DNA from: Pseudomonas sp. WJP1 | Lineage (GTDB): Bacteria > Pseudomonadota > Gammaproteobacteria > Pseudomonadales > Pseudomonadaceae | NCBI RefSeq assembly: GCF_028471945.1 | Contig: NZ_CP110128.1 | Span: 112,501-176,500 of the forward strand | DNA length: 64,000 nucleotides | Direction of reading: 5' to 3' | Shown: piece by piece, positions 47,657 through 55,543 of the stretch | How the letters are laid out: each line of letters starts with the position of its first letter | How positions within the stretch are numbered: position 1 is the first letter of the stretch | Position numbers and translations under genes: made by a program | Notes under the pieces: generated by a model | Seen by the model: only the letters and a program-made list of their open reading frames with translations | Told to the model about the DNA's origin: nothing | Database searches by the model: none

Positions 47657-48220
47657 ATGACCCGATTGACCTCTCTGACCCCTTGGCTGGCGGCCGCAGC
47701 AGTCGCCCTTTGCGTGCAATTTCCGGCGCAGGCGGCCCAGGAACATTTCACCCTGAACATCCCGGGCGTCTCGGATGACCGATTGTTCACCTCGGCCGCC
47801 GCCAGCGACGCCCAGGGTTGTGGCGGACACAATGTTTCGCCGGCGCTGAACTGGAACGCCGGCCCTGCAGGCACGCTCAGCTACGCCATCGTCATGCACG
47901 ACCCGGATGGCCAAAAAGGCCAGGGCGTCGACAACTGGGTGCATTACGGCATCAAGGCCGGCACGCACCAGATTCCAGCAGGTGTCGGAACAAAATCCGG
48001 GCTCGAGGGTGTCGGCGGCACCAACAGCAAAGGCACTACGGGGTACGTCGGCCCTTGCCCTCCGGTTGGCGACAGCGCGCATCATTACATCATCCAGATC
48101 TTCGCCCTGGACCTGGCCCCCGATGCCCTGCCAGCCGGCCTGACGCGCACCCAGCTGCTGGAAAAAATCAAAGGTCACGTACTGAAAAACAGCAGCGTGG
48201 TCCGGCGCTACCACCGCTAA
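47657..48220 (+). CDS. Periplasmic PEBP protein (YbhB/YbcL family)
   Basis: A 187-residue phosphatidylethanolamine-binding-like protein with a signal peptide (LTPWLAAAAVALCVQFPAQA). Family marks: VMHDPDGQKGQGVDNWVHYG and TTGYVGPCPPVGDSAHHYII. It resembles E. coli YbcL, which is periplasmic, more than cytoplasmic YbhB. The ligand is unknown. Divergent from the Rieske reductase across a 140-nt gap. Confidence 0.88.
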   Translation: MTRLTSLTPWLAAAAVALCVQFPAQAAQEHFTLNIPGVSDDRLFTSAAASDAQGCGGHNVSPALNWNAGPAGTLSYAIVMHDPDGQKGQGVDNWVHYGIKAGTHQIPAGVGTKSGLEGVGGTNSKGTTGYVGPCPPVGDSAHHYIIQIFALDLAPDALPAGLTRTQLLEKIKGHVLKNSSVVRRYHR

Positions 48221-48306
48221 AAGTTTTTTAGCGAGGGTTAACCCGAACCGATCGGGCTGTCCGTCTCACAGGATGAATGGATCAAATTCCTCCTGAGGTC
48301 AGCCCC

Positions 48307-50019
48307 ATGTCTCTCCCTCTGCATGTTCTACGTCCGGTCGCCCAGGGTTTCACCGCCGGGCTGTTGCTGGCGATTGCCGGTTGCGGCGTTTCTTCGAAAC
48401 CTGAATCCGCAGCGGTACCGCCACCGGCTCAGTCTGAGCTGAAAAGCGAAGCCTTGGTGCAACATGAAACCGTCATGGCTGATGCCGCGGTGGCCAAACG
48501 CAGCGTGAGCGCGGCGCCCATGGCCCGTTTCGCGCCAATACCGGCCGGAGAGGCTTATCCACAGGGCTACCGTGACGAACAGCGCGAGCAATATCAGGCC
48601 CTGGCAGACAACCCGATCCACAGCGTCGCCCAGGCGCCGGTCTCGACCTTCAGCGTCGACGTCGACACCGGCGCTTACGCCAACGTCCGCCGTTTGCTCA
48701 ACCAGGGGCGACTGCCACCGGAAGGGGCGGTGCGGCTGGAAGAGATGGTCAATTACTTCCCTTACGACTACGCCTTGCCCACCGACGGCTCGCCCTTCGG
48801 CGTGACCACGGAACTGGCAGCGTCACCCTGGAACCCGCACACGCGCTTGTTGCGCATCGGCATCAAGGCTTCGGATCGCGTGGTCGCTGAACTGGCCCCG
48901 GCGAACCTGGTGTTCCTGGTGGACGTGTCCGGTTCGATGGATCGCCGCGAGGGCCTGCCGCTGGTCAAAAGCACCCTGAAATTGCTGGTCGAGCAACTGC
49001 GTGAACAGGATCGGGTTTCGTTGGTGGTCTACGCCGGGGAATCGCGCGTGGTACTCGAATCCACTTCTGGACGGGAAAAAGCGAAAATTCGTACAGCTAT
49101 CGACCAATTGACTGCAGGCGGTTCCACCGCCGGAGCCTCGGGCATCGAACTGGCTTATCAACAGGCGCAACAGGCATTTATCCCCAAGGGCATCAACCGT
49201 GTGCTGCTGGCCACGGACGGTGACTTCAATGTCGGCGTCAGCGACTTCGACAGCCTCAAGCAAATGGCTGTGGATAAACGCAAGACCGGCGTATCCCTGA
49301 CCACCCTGGGTTTTGGTGTGGATAACTACAATGAACACCTGATGGAACAACTGGCCGATGCTGGCGATGGCAACTACGCCTACATCGACAACCTGCGTGA
49401 GGCGCGCAAGGTGCTGGTGGATCAACTGGGCTCGACCCTTGCCGTCGTGGCGAAAAACGTCAAGCTGCAAGTGGAATTCAACCCCGCGCACGTCAGCGAA
49501 TATCGCCTGCTGGGTTATGAAAACCGTGCATTGAAACGTGAGGATTTCAGCAATGACAAGGTCGATGCCGGTGAGATCGGTGCAGGACATACTGTGACTG
49601 CGTTGTACGAAATTGTCCCCAAGGGTGAGAAGGGTTGGCTGGAGCCGCTGCGCTACGCTCAAGCGGACTCCGCTGTTTCCGAAAAACATGGCGAATTGGC
49701 GATGCTGCGGGTGCGTTATCAAATGCCGGAGGGTGGTAACAGTCGCCTGATCGAGCGCCCGATCGTTGACTCCCCGACTGGCAAAGCCAGCGATGACCTG
49801 CGGTTTGCCGCGGCAGTGGCAGCGTTTTCCCAACAACTCAAGGACGGACGCTACACCGGCGAATTCAGCCTCAAGGACACTGAAACGCTGGCCCGAGGCG
49901 CTCGGGGCGATGACCGCTTCGGCCTGCGCAGCGAGTTCATACAATTGGTGGAACTGGCGCAGAGCCTGCGCACCACCACGGCGTCGAATCCAACTGCCAC
50001 CGAACGACGGATTGAATAG
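48307..50019 (+). CDS. von Willebrand factor A lipoprotein (YfbK-like)
   Basis: A 570-residue exported lipoprotein: the lipobox LAIAGC puts the lipid on Cys26. Segments in order: a Pro/Ala linker; a VWA N-terminal domain (FSVDVDTGAYANVRRLLNQG); a VWA domain with an intact MIDAS DVSGS near 206-210 and later TDGDFNVG; and a C-terminal DUF3520-type domain. I chose the ATG at 48307 with GAGG 9 nt upstream; an earlier ATG at 48277 exists. Its stop shares one base with the start of the sigma factor, so the three genes downstream to 51256 form a coupled unit. Confidence 0.9.
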   Translation: MSLPLHVLRPVAQGFTAGLLLAIAGCGVSSKPESAAVPPPAQSELKSEALVQHETVMADAAVAKRSVSAAPMARFAPIPAGEAYPQGYRDEQREQYQALADNPIHSVAQAPVSTFSVDVDTGAYANVRRLLNQGRLPPEGAVRLEEMVNYFPYDYALPTDGSPFGVTTELAASPWNPHTRLLRIGIKASDRVVAELAPANLVFLVDVSGSMDRREGLPLVKSTLKLLVEQLREQDRVSLVVYAGESRVVLESTSGREKAKIRTAIDQLTAGGSTAGASGIELAYQQAQQAFIPKGINRVLLATDGDFNVGVSDFDSLKQMAVDKRKTGVSLTTLGFGVDNYNEHLMEQLADAGDGNYAYIDNLREARKVLVDQLGSTLAVVAKNVKLQVEFNPAHVSEYRLLGYENRALKREDFSNDKVDAGEIGAGHTVTALYEIVPKGEKGWLEPLRYAQADSAVSEKHGELAMLRVRYQMPEGGNSRLIERPIVDSPTGKASDDLRFAAAVAAFSQQLKDGRYTGEFSLKDTETLARGARGDDRFGLRSEFIQLVELAQSLRTTTASNPTATERRIE

Positions 50020-50630
50020 TGAGCCGATTGAAAGGGTTCATCAGCCAGCTGTTTGCACCTGCAAGCAGCCTTGAGGCCAGCAGCGACGAATCGCTGCTGG
50101 CCCGTTATCGCGAGGGCGACGGTGCGGCGTTCGAGATTTTGTACGCGCGCCACCGTCAGGGCTTGTACCGATTTCTGCTGGGGTTGAGTGGCAGGGCTGA
50201 ACTCGCCGAGGAGGTCTATCAGGAAACCTGGTTGAGCTTGATCCGCAGCGGCAGTCAGCCACAAGGTCGGGCGACTTTTCGTACCTGGCTCTACCAGATT
50301 GCCCGCAACCGCTTGATCGATCACTGGCGCAAACACGGCGCCCATCAACCGCTGCACGACAGCTACGACGAACAGGCCCATGCCCTGCCCGACGAGGCGG
50401 CCGACCCTGAACAGCTGCTGAGCCTGAGCCGCGACAGCCAGCGCCTTGAAGCTGCCCTGCAAGCCTTGCCCGCCGACCAGCGCGAAGTGTTCCTGCTGCG
50501 CGCCTACAGCGATCTCGATTTACCGCAGATCGCCACCCTCACCGAAACTCCGCTGGAAACCGTCAAGAGCCGCTTGCGTTACGCCCAGCAAAAACTGCGT
50601 CGGCTGCTGGCCGAGGAGGTACTGACATGA
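50019..50630 (+). CDS. ECF-type RNA polymerase sigma factor
   Basis: A 203-residue sigma-70 family protein. Region 2 reads LLARYREGDGAAFEILYARH to ATFRTWLYQIARNRLIDHWR, and region 4 LPADQREVFLLRAYSDLDLP with the helix-turn-helix QIATLTETPLETVKSRLRYA. It starts with GTG on the last base of the VWA stop and overlaps the next gene by ATGA. Promoters it reads are not known; autoregulation of this operon is possible but no matching promoter pair was identified. Confidence 0.91.
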   Translation: MSRLKGFISQLFAPASSLEASSDESLLARYREGDGAAFEILYARHRQGLYRFLLGLSGRAELAEEVYQETWLSLIRSGSQPQGRATFRTWLYQIARNRLIDHWRKHGAHQPLHDSYDEQAHALPDEAADPEQLLSLSRDSQRLEAALQALPADQREVFLLRAYSDLDLPQIATLTETPLETVKSRLRYAQQKLRRLLAEEVLT

Positions 50631-51256
50631 CTGACGCCAAGCACACCACGGATCACCAAGCGCTCGAACATTACCGCGAGCAGGCCACCGGCGAACCACC
50701 GGCGCATCTCGATGCCTTGATCCTGGCCGCCGCGCGCAACGCCGCACCCTCGCCGAAGCCAGGGCTGTGGCAACGCTGGATTCGCGCCTGCCAGCAACCC
50801 CGCTGGCAAGTGGCATTCGCCAGCCTCGTCGGCATCGCGCTGGTGCTCTCGCTGGTGCAACGCACACCTGAGCAAGTGCCAGGCTACGACTTCGCGCCCG
50901 CGCCCAAAGCCTCGGTACCGGTCGTCAAACAGGAAGCCGAAGCAGCGCCGCCAGGGCCGGCCCGTTCCCTGAAGGCCCCGGTTGGCGCGCTCTCCGCACC
51001 TGCACCCGCCGCACCCATGGCGGAATCGATGGCCCCGGCGCAAGCAGAATCCTTCAGTGTCGACATGGCGGACGAAGCCAAAGTCAGCAAGCGCGCCGGG
51101 GCCCCTGTGAAATCCCTGGATGATCAATTGCGCGAAGTGCTTCGCCTGCAAAAAAACGGGCACAAGCAAGCCGCCGATAAACTGCTGGCCGACTTGCACA
51201 AACGCTTCCCCGACGAAAACCTCAGCGCCCGACTGAAGGATCTGCAGAAAAACTGA
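50627..51256 (+). CDS. Single-pass membrane protein, probable anti-sigma factor
   Basis: A 209-residue protein with a short cytoplasmic N-terminal helical region (about 1-55), one membrane helix (VAFASLVGIALVLSLV, about 64-80), a Pro/Ala-rich linker and a periplasmic helical end (SLDDQLREVLRLQKNGHKQA). Position right after an ECF sigma gene with a 4-nt overlap is the reason for the anti-sigma call. The zinc motif HxxxCxxC of the ZAS class is absent. The outer half could sense the VWA lipoprotein or an envelope signal. Confidence 0.75.
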   Translation: MTDAKHTTDHQALEHYREQATGEPPAHLDALILAAARNAAPSPKPGLWQRWIRACQQPRWQVAFASLVGIALVLSLVQRTPEQVPGYDFAPAPKASVPVVKQEAEAAPPGPARSLKAPVGALSAPAPAAPMAESMAPAQAESFSVDMADEAKVSKRAGAPVKSLDDQLREVLRLQKNGHKQAADKLLADLHKRFPDENLSARLKDLQKN

Positions 51257-51336
51257 CCGGCATAACGCTCGACAATTTGGCATCAAGGCCCGAAAGCGCG
51301 CACTATCGGGCCATAGTCGATGCGTTGGAGGATGCC

Positions 51337-51546
51337 GTGACAAAAAAAATCGACCGCATCGCCCAAATGCTCAACTGCCCGGAAAAGGGCGAGGAATTAC
51401 GACGGGCAATTACCGAGAGTCGTAAGGATTTTCTGCTGAACCAGCAGGAAGAGGGTGATGCTGAGGAAGAAGACGTTCTTGAAGTGGAAGAATCCGAGGA
51501 CGATGAGGATGATGAATACGACGAGTTTGATTGGACGACAGAATGA
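51337..51546 (+). CDS. Small acidic protein with Asp/Glu-rich tail
   Basis: A 69-residue protein. The first half is helical (KKIDRIAQMLNCPEKGEELR), the second almost purely acidic (EVEESEDDEDDEYDEFDW). I chose the GTG at 51337 because GGAGG lies 5 nt before it; a TTG at 51277 opens the frame earlier. A strong terminator overlaps its stop. Not recognised; acidic tails of this sort occur in nucleic-acid mimics and in small chaperone-like proteins, but nothing more specific can be said. Confidence 0.7.
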   Translation: MTKKIDRIAQMLNCPEKGEELRRAITESRKDFLLNQQEEGDAEEEDVLEVEESEDDEDDEYDEFDWTTE

Positions 51547-51571
51547 AAAAACCGCTTCGGCGGTTTTTTTA
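51546..51571 (+). terminator. Rho-independent terminator
   Basis: AAAAAACCGC-TTC-GGCGGTTTTTTT is a compact hairpin with a T-run, starting at the last base of the acidic-protein stop. It marks the end of the VWA-sigma region. Confidence 0.92.
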
Positions 51572-51879
51572 TTTGGGGCAGTGTTGGATCTGTGTCCGGT
51601 CCGTACATGGATCTGCGTTGGTACCGAATACATTGATACTAACTAGTGAGGATATGACTCGCGCCGCAGTATCCGGCGGTATACGTCTCTCCTTCGTCGG
51701 CAGCCAGCGACGACAAAAAGAAATTAGCGAAGTCGATTTGATCCAGGGTTCGTCCTAAATACCCTTCGTGGCATTGCGCTGGTGTATTGGCGGCATATTT
51801 TTTATTTGAATTTACACAGCATGAAACCTTTGGATATTCTTCGCCCGGGAATGGCCAAGTGACATCACGGAGTGATGGC
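51572..51879. other. Unassigned interval before the CHASE2 gene
   Basis: About 308 nt without a gene I can support. It contains a 34-codon + strand frame (51654-51758, MTRAAVSGGIRLSFVGSQRR, with GAGG just upstream) and a 102-codon - strand frame (51639-51947, ending TAGYCGASHILTS) that runs into the CHASE2 5' end. Either could be a remnant of an older gene. The AT-rich stretch TATTTTTTATTTGAATTT near 51797 could hold the promoter of the downstream unit. Confidence 0.4.
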
Positions 51880-53352
51880 GTGAAAACTTTATGTACCTTG
51901 TTATCTTTCTGGTCGTTTATTTGCTCAGGCTTTGAGCGCGTCACCAAGGCGTTGGACTGCGCAATTGAGCGGTTGCGTCGGTGCCCGCTGGTTCGTGTAT
52001 TGCTTTATCTAGGCTTTGCATCCTGGGTGTTGTTCAGTGACCCGTTTGGCCTGTCTTCTGCTGCTGACAAGGCATTGTCGGATCAGATCGGACGATTTCG
52101 AGCATTCGCTTTTCCCGTCGCTCCTGCACCAGTAACGGTTGTAGCCATCGATTACCCCAGCATCGCAGGGTTGAACAATGAAGGAAAGGGCTGGATGGAG
52201 GCCAATGACTGGCCTCTGACATACGCAGATCATGGCCGAATTTTGCGAGACCTCGCTCTACCTAGAGGCGGTGAGGCTGCTCCTGCAGCTATTTTCTACG
52301 ACATCTTCTTTGAGCGCCCGCGTGCGACGAGCGAAAACTTGGGGCAACTCGGTCGTAATTTGAAGCGACTGGACGCTAATCCAGTTGCATCGAGGATTCA
52401 TCTGGCCGGTGGGGGGAGGTTTGTGCCGATGTCTCCACAGTCCCTTGAGCAGTTGCAGCCCGCTTCGCTGGCTGTCTCGGCCTGGGAGGGTGCTGGCGAC
52501 CTTTACCCGTTGCAGGCCCCGCTGGGAGGTGCGCAGGGAGATACACCTGTAGCGACGGCAGCCAGTGCACTCTACCAGGAACTGTGCAAAGCACGCGGTG
52601 ATGATTGTCAGTGGATCGACTCCCCAAACCACCCAGATCTAGCCATTCAGTGGAGTATCACACCCCGGGATGATTGTCCGGCCAGCTCGCAGAGCGCGTG
52701 GCGAGATGTTGTAGCAATTTTCTATCGCCTTGCTGGTCTCGCTACAGCGGCCAAAAACCCGCCAGCTGTATGCATGCCCGTGCATCAGGTGCGGCTGTCT
52801 CAGTTGTATGGAGAGCATCCGGTCAGCCTCAGGCCGCCCCACCTCAAGCCCGACGAACCATTCGCGGTGTTGGTGGGGAACGTTATGCCCAGCCTGAACG
52901 ACTACGTTGCATCGCCACTTTATGGGCAGGTGGCGGGCGTATACCTGCATGCCAATGCGTTGGTGAACTTAAGTGAAAAGGGCCAGGACTACATACGCCA
53001 AAGCGACTCTGAAAAATTCATTTTTTTCTGTTTGTTTCTGGCGATTCTGTTCTGGATGTGGCGGCACGGCACTCTTGGTTGGAAGGTTCAGAAGAAGATC
53101 GCTGCTGATGCCAAGAGCGATTTGGTTGTCGTAAAGGTGATCAAAGCATTGGGTTTAACCGTGCTCTCAATGCTGCTGGTCACGTCGAGTTTCTACCTGT
53201 GCTACCGCCTGAGCGTGGCTCCCGAAGGCTGGATGTCGTTATCCGCCTTCATCCCGTTTCTGTGGGAGGCAATCGCGGCGAGTGAGCCGAACTATCACAA
53301 GGATGTATCCAATGAAAACGTGGTTTCCGATCCACTTGCTCCTGCTTGCTAG
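51880..53352 (+). CDS. CHASE2-domain membrane sensor without an output domain
   Basis: A 490-residue protein. One N-terminal helix (VRVLLYLGFASWVLFS) is followed by a periplasmic CHASE2 domain (about 55-375) with the usual openings VTVVAIDYPSIAGL and PAAIFYDIFFERPR, and the late LVGNVMPSLNDYVASPLYGQ and VAGVYLHANALVNL. Two or three closing helices follow (FFCLFLAILFWMW; ALGLTVLSMLLVTSSFYLCY). Most CHASE2 proteins go on to a cyclase, kinase or phosphodiesterase; here the chain ends about 20 residues after the last helix. I chose GTG 51880 because GGAG lies 7 nt before it; the frame is open from a TTG at 51787. The next gene begins inside its 3' end. Confidence 0.85.
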   Translation: MKTLCTLLSFWSFICSGFERVTKALDCAIERLRRCPLVRVLLYLGFASWVLFSDPFGLSSAADKALSDQIGRFRAFAFPVAPAPVTVVAIDYPSIAGLNNEGKGWMEANDWPLTYADHGRILRDLALPRGGEAAPAAIFYDIFFERPRATSENLGQLGRNLKRLDANPVASRIHLAGGGRFVPMSPQSLEQLQPASLAVSAWEGAGDLYPLQAPLGGAQGDTPVATAASALYQELCKARGDDCQWIDSPNHPDLAIQWSITPRDDCPASSQSAWRDVVAIFYRLAGLATAAKNPPAVCMPVHQVRLSQLYGEHPVSLRPPHLKPDEPFAVLVGNVMPSLNDYVASPLYGQVAGVYLHANALVNLSEKGQDYIRQSDSEKFIFFCLFLAILFWMWRHGTLGWKVQKKIAADAKSDLVVVKVIKALGLTVLSMLLVTSSFYLCYRLSVAPEGWMSLSAFIPFLWEAIAASEPNYHKDVSNENVVSDPLAPAC

Positions 53353-53677
53353 TTTGAACATTGTTCCGGTTTCGGCAGATACGCTGCAGATCCAGAGAAT
53401 TCCCCATCCCGAAGAAGTCGAGGCTCAGGCCACTAATGGTGGTGAGTATCGGATGATATCGCAGCTGGGCAAATTGTCCTTTCCGCTGCCGGCCAAGGCC
53501 GTGGAAGGTAGCCGGCTGGAGTTCCGCCACGGCGCCGCTGCCTGGAGGGTTTCTCGTGCCGATGTGGAGTTGGTAAACGAAAAACTGGTGGTCGACGCCT
53601 GCAGCACCATACCTGTGACCCTGGCTGGCGATGCTAAATCTGCAAGCGTTAAAGGCGCGGGCGAGGGATGCAAATGA
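53312..53677 (+). CDS. Small secreted protein between CHASE2 and M48 genes
   Basis: A 121-residue protein with a clear signal peptide (MKTWFPIHLLLLASLNIVPV, cleavage after SADTL likely). The mature part is beta-rich with two cysteines (in DACSTIPV and GEGCK) that could form a disulfide. AAGGA lies 8 nt before the ATG. It overlaps the CHASE2 gene by 41 nt and the protease gene by 10 nt, so translation of the three is linked. Family not recognised. Confidence 0.8.
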   Translation: MKTWFPIHLLLLASLNIVPVSADTLQIQRIPHPEEVEAQATNGGEYRMISQLGKLSFPLPAKAVEGSRLEFRHGAAAWRVSRADVELVNEKLVVDACSTIPVTLAGDAKSASVKGAGEGCK

Positions 53678-55029
53678 TCAGGCTGGGTGTCTGCCTGTTT
53701 GCACTCGCACTTGCGGCGCTGTCCGGTTGCGCTGTCGACCCGAAGTACAGCGCGTTCAAGCCGTTGGAGGGGGCCGATCGCAAGATCAATATCGACGACG
53801 TGAGACTATTGCGGCAGATGGATCGCACCCCGGTCTTGGATCCGGCGCTGATCGAATATGTGCAGCGTGTCCGCCAGCGCCTTGAAGGTGCCTGGGGAAA
53901 ATCGTGCGACTGCGTAGTAGTTGTGGACTCCTTCAGCGGGTATGAAGCCTATTCGCTCTCTAATACAACCATCGTGGTGTCGGCCGGCTTGATAGCCCAA
54001 GCCAGCTCCGAAGATGAGGTTGCAGCAGTCATCGCCCACGAACTCGGGCATGTCTATCAGGGCGATACCACGAAGGGCAGCTTGCAACAGACGGCATTGG
54101 ATATGACCAAGCTGGGCGCTTGGGCCGCTGGAGCCGGCGGTTACAGTCTGCTCTTTGGCGAGACTGTCGATGATATGGCTAAAGGCTTCGTCTACCGGCA
54201 CTGGAATCAGGAACAGGAAATCGCTGCAGATCGCTTCGCCGCGCAGTTGCTGGTGAAAGCCGGATATTCTCTTGATGGCCTCAAAATGGCTGTCCGCCGA
54301 CTCGGCAAGTACGGTGAAGGAGCTCTGTTGGCGCAAGCTCCGAAAACGGCCCGATGCTTGACGGGCAAAGGCGGTAACTACCAGATTAACCTGAAGGGCT
54401 GTAGCAAGGAGCTAAGCCATGTGGACGAGAGTATCTACCAATCGTCCGAACAGCGACTGGATTCGACCGTGAAGTTCGCCGCCAGCCTGCCACCAGAGCA
54501 GCGCCGTCGTCGGCCGGGTGGGCCGCTGCCGGACTTCTCTTCGGTCGACTACCTGTTCCGGCTAAACGATTTGGTTTCCAGTAATCGCGAGCAGCTCAAG
54601 GCAAATTTGACTCGCATTGAGGCGCAGCCCTTGCCTGCGACCCTGCAAGGCAATGTCGCAGTCACCAACAAACTGGCCATGGCTTACGCCATCACTGGCG
54701 ACTCCGCGCGTGCAGCATCCTATTTGCGCACAAGCCTGCAGAGCACTGGGCGCACTGCCTGGACGTTCAACATGCTATTCAAGGAGGTCGACCGAAGCGG
54801 TGACCGCAAGCAGGTATCGAAGGCCATTGAAGACTCGCACCTGGAGGTGGGCTACATGGCACAGTTATTACCTGTGGAGTATTACCTGACCAAGCGCCAT
54901 GGCCTGCAGGTTTACGAGCTGATCGCTTATGGCCGATGCGTTTCCAATGTGGTTGATGACGTCAATACCTACAACGCCTGCGCCAAGTTCGAGAAACAAG
55001 CATCGCAGTCTGGCGGTGCGAACTGGTGA
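53668..55029 (+). CDS. M48-family metalloprotease lipoprotein
   Basis: A 453-residue exported zinc protease. The lipobox LAALSGC puts the lipid on Cys21. The zinc site is HELGH at 124-128 ([13 protein letters not shown]) with the third ligand probably Glu184 in [14 protein letters not shown]. The region after about 300 is helical and looks TPR-like ([20 protein letters not shown]), as in BepA/LoiP-type proteases that guard outer-membrane assembly. Two starts are close (53668 and 53674). It is last of the CHASE2 unit, and the 3' end of tRNA-Arg lies 90 nt downstream on the other strand. Confidence 0.88.
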   Translation: MQMIRLGVCLFALALAALSGCAVDPKYSAFKPLEGADRKINIDDVRLLRQMDRTPVLDPALIEYVQRVRQRLEGAWGKSCDCVVVVDSFSGYEAYSLSNTTIVVSAGLIAQASSEDEVAAVIAHELGHVYQGDTTKGSLQQTALDMTKLGAWAAGAGGYSLLFGETVDDMAKGFVYRHWNQEQEIAADRFAAQLLVKAGYSLDGLKMAVRRLGKYGEGALLAQAPKTARCLTGKGGNYQINLKGCSKELSHVDESIYQSSEQRLDSTVKFAASLPPEQRRRRPGGPLPDFSSVDYLFRLNDLVSSNREQLKANLTRIEAQPLPATLQGNVAVTNKLAMAYAITGDSARAASYLRTSLQSTGRTAWTFNMLFKEVDRSGDRKQVSKAIEDSHLEVGYMAQLLPVEYYLTKRHGLQVYELIAYGRCVSNVVDDVNTYNACAKFEKQASQSGGANW

Positions 55030-55072
55030 TTCCAGCTGCTCCAAGAGTGTGCAGGAGCATTTTGAAAGATAC

Positions 55073-55110
55073 AAAAAAGCCCCAGACCCTACGGCCTGAG
55101 GCTTTCTCGT
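55073..55110 (-). terminator. Terminator downstream of tRNA-Arg
   Basis: On the - strand AAAGCCTCAG and CTGGGGCTTTTTTG pair with one mismatch around GCCGTAGGGT and end in a T-run. It may serve the M48 gene in the opposite direction as well (AAAAAAGCCCC...GAGGCTTTCT). Confidence 0.75.
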
Positions 55111-55119
55111 TTCTACGTA

Positions 55120-55196
55120 TGGTGCACCAGGCGGGATTCGAACCCACGACCCCTGCCTTCGGAGGGCAGTACTCTATCCAGCTGAGCTACTGGTGC
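55120..55196 (-). tRNA. tRNA-Arg (anticodon CCG)
   Basis: A 77-nt gene on the - strand starting GCACCAGTAGCTCAGCTGG and ending GGTGCACCA with encoded CCA. The anticodon stem-loop CTGCC-CTCCGAA-GGCAG shows CCG. Its 3' end faces the CHASE2-M48 unit. Confidence 0.97.
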
Positions 55197-55543
55197 AGCG
55201 GGCGCCATGATACGCATATGCAATGCGGGCGTCCATGCTGCTGAATCGCATGCGTTTTTTAAAAGCGTAACCTGCGTTTGCTACGTTGATCAGAAAATAG
55301 CAGCAAATGCGGCGTTTTCGTTCTTTTTTTCGAACAGGCTATTGTCCTTTACCCCCTTTGATCCTAGGATTCGTTTGAGATTTCAAACGCTCTTGTCTGG
55401 GTGCTGAACCGCACGATTTGAATCAGTGCGCTATTTATGTGCTTCAGCCCGGTGAATGATTTCCCTGACGGCAGCCTACTGAGGCGCCTTTCTACAATCA
55501 TAATTTGCTCCGCGCGTGCGCGGTGCTGTTAAGGAAAGCCGAC
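55197..55543. promoter_or_regulatory. Intergenic control region of tRNA-Arg and gabD
   Basis: A 347-nt gap with no ORF I trust. The left side should carry the tRNA promoter (a TATCAT box on the - strand near 55207-55212). The centre is AT-rich with ATTGTCCTTTACCCCC and the palindrome at 55372-55389. A GC palindrome GCGCGTGCGC lies 25-35 nt before the gabD start. Confidence 0.5.
55372..55389. promoter_or_regulatory. Palindromic operator candidate upstream of gabD
   Basis: CGTTTGA-GATT-TCAAACG is a perfect 7-bp inverted repeat with a 4-nt spacer, about 155 nt before gabD. Size and symmetry fit a dimeric repressor or activator site. The regulator is unknown. Confidence 0.5.

Noticed and set aside
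51572..55196. A complete integrative element at tRNA-Arg
   Set aside because: No integrase, no direct repeat of the tRNA 3' end and no mobility gene were found on the other side, so only a possible accessory unit is claimed.
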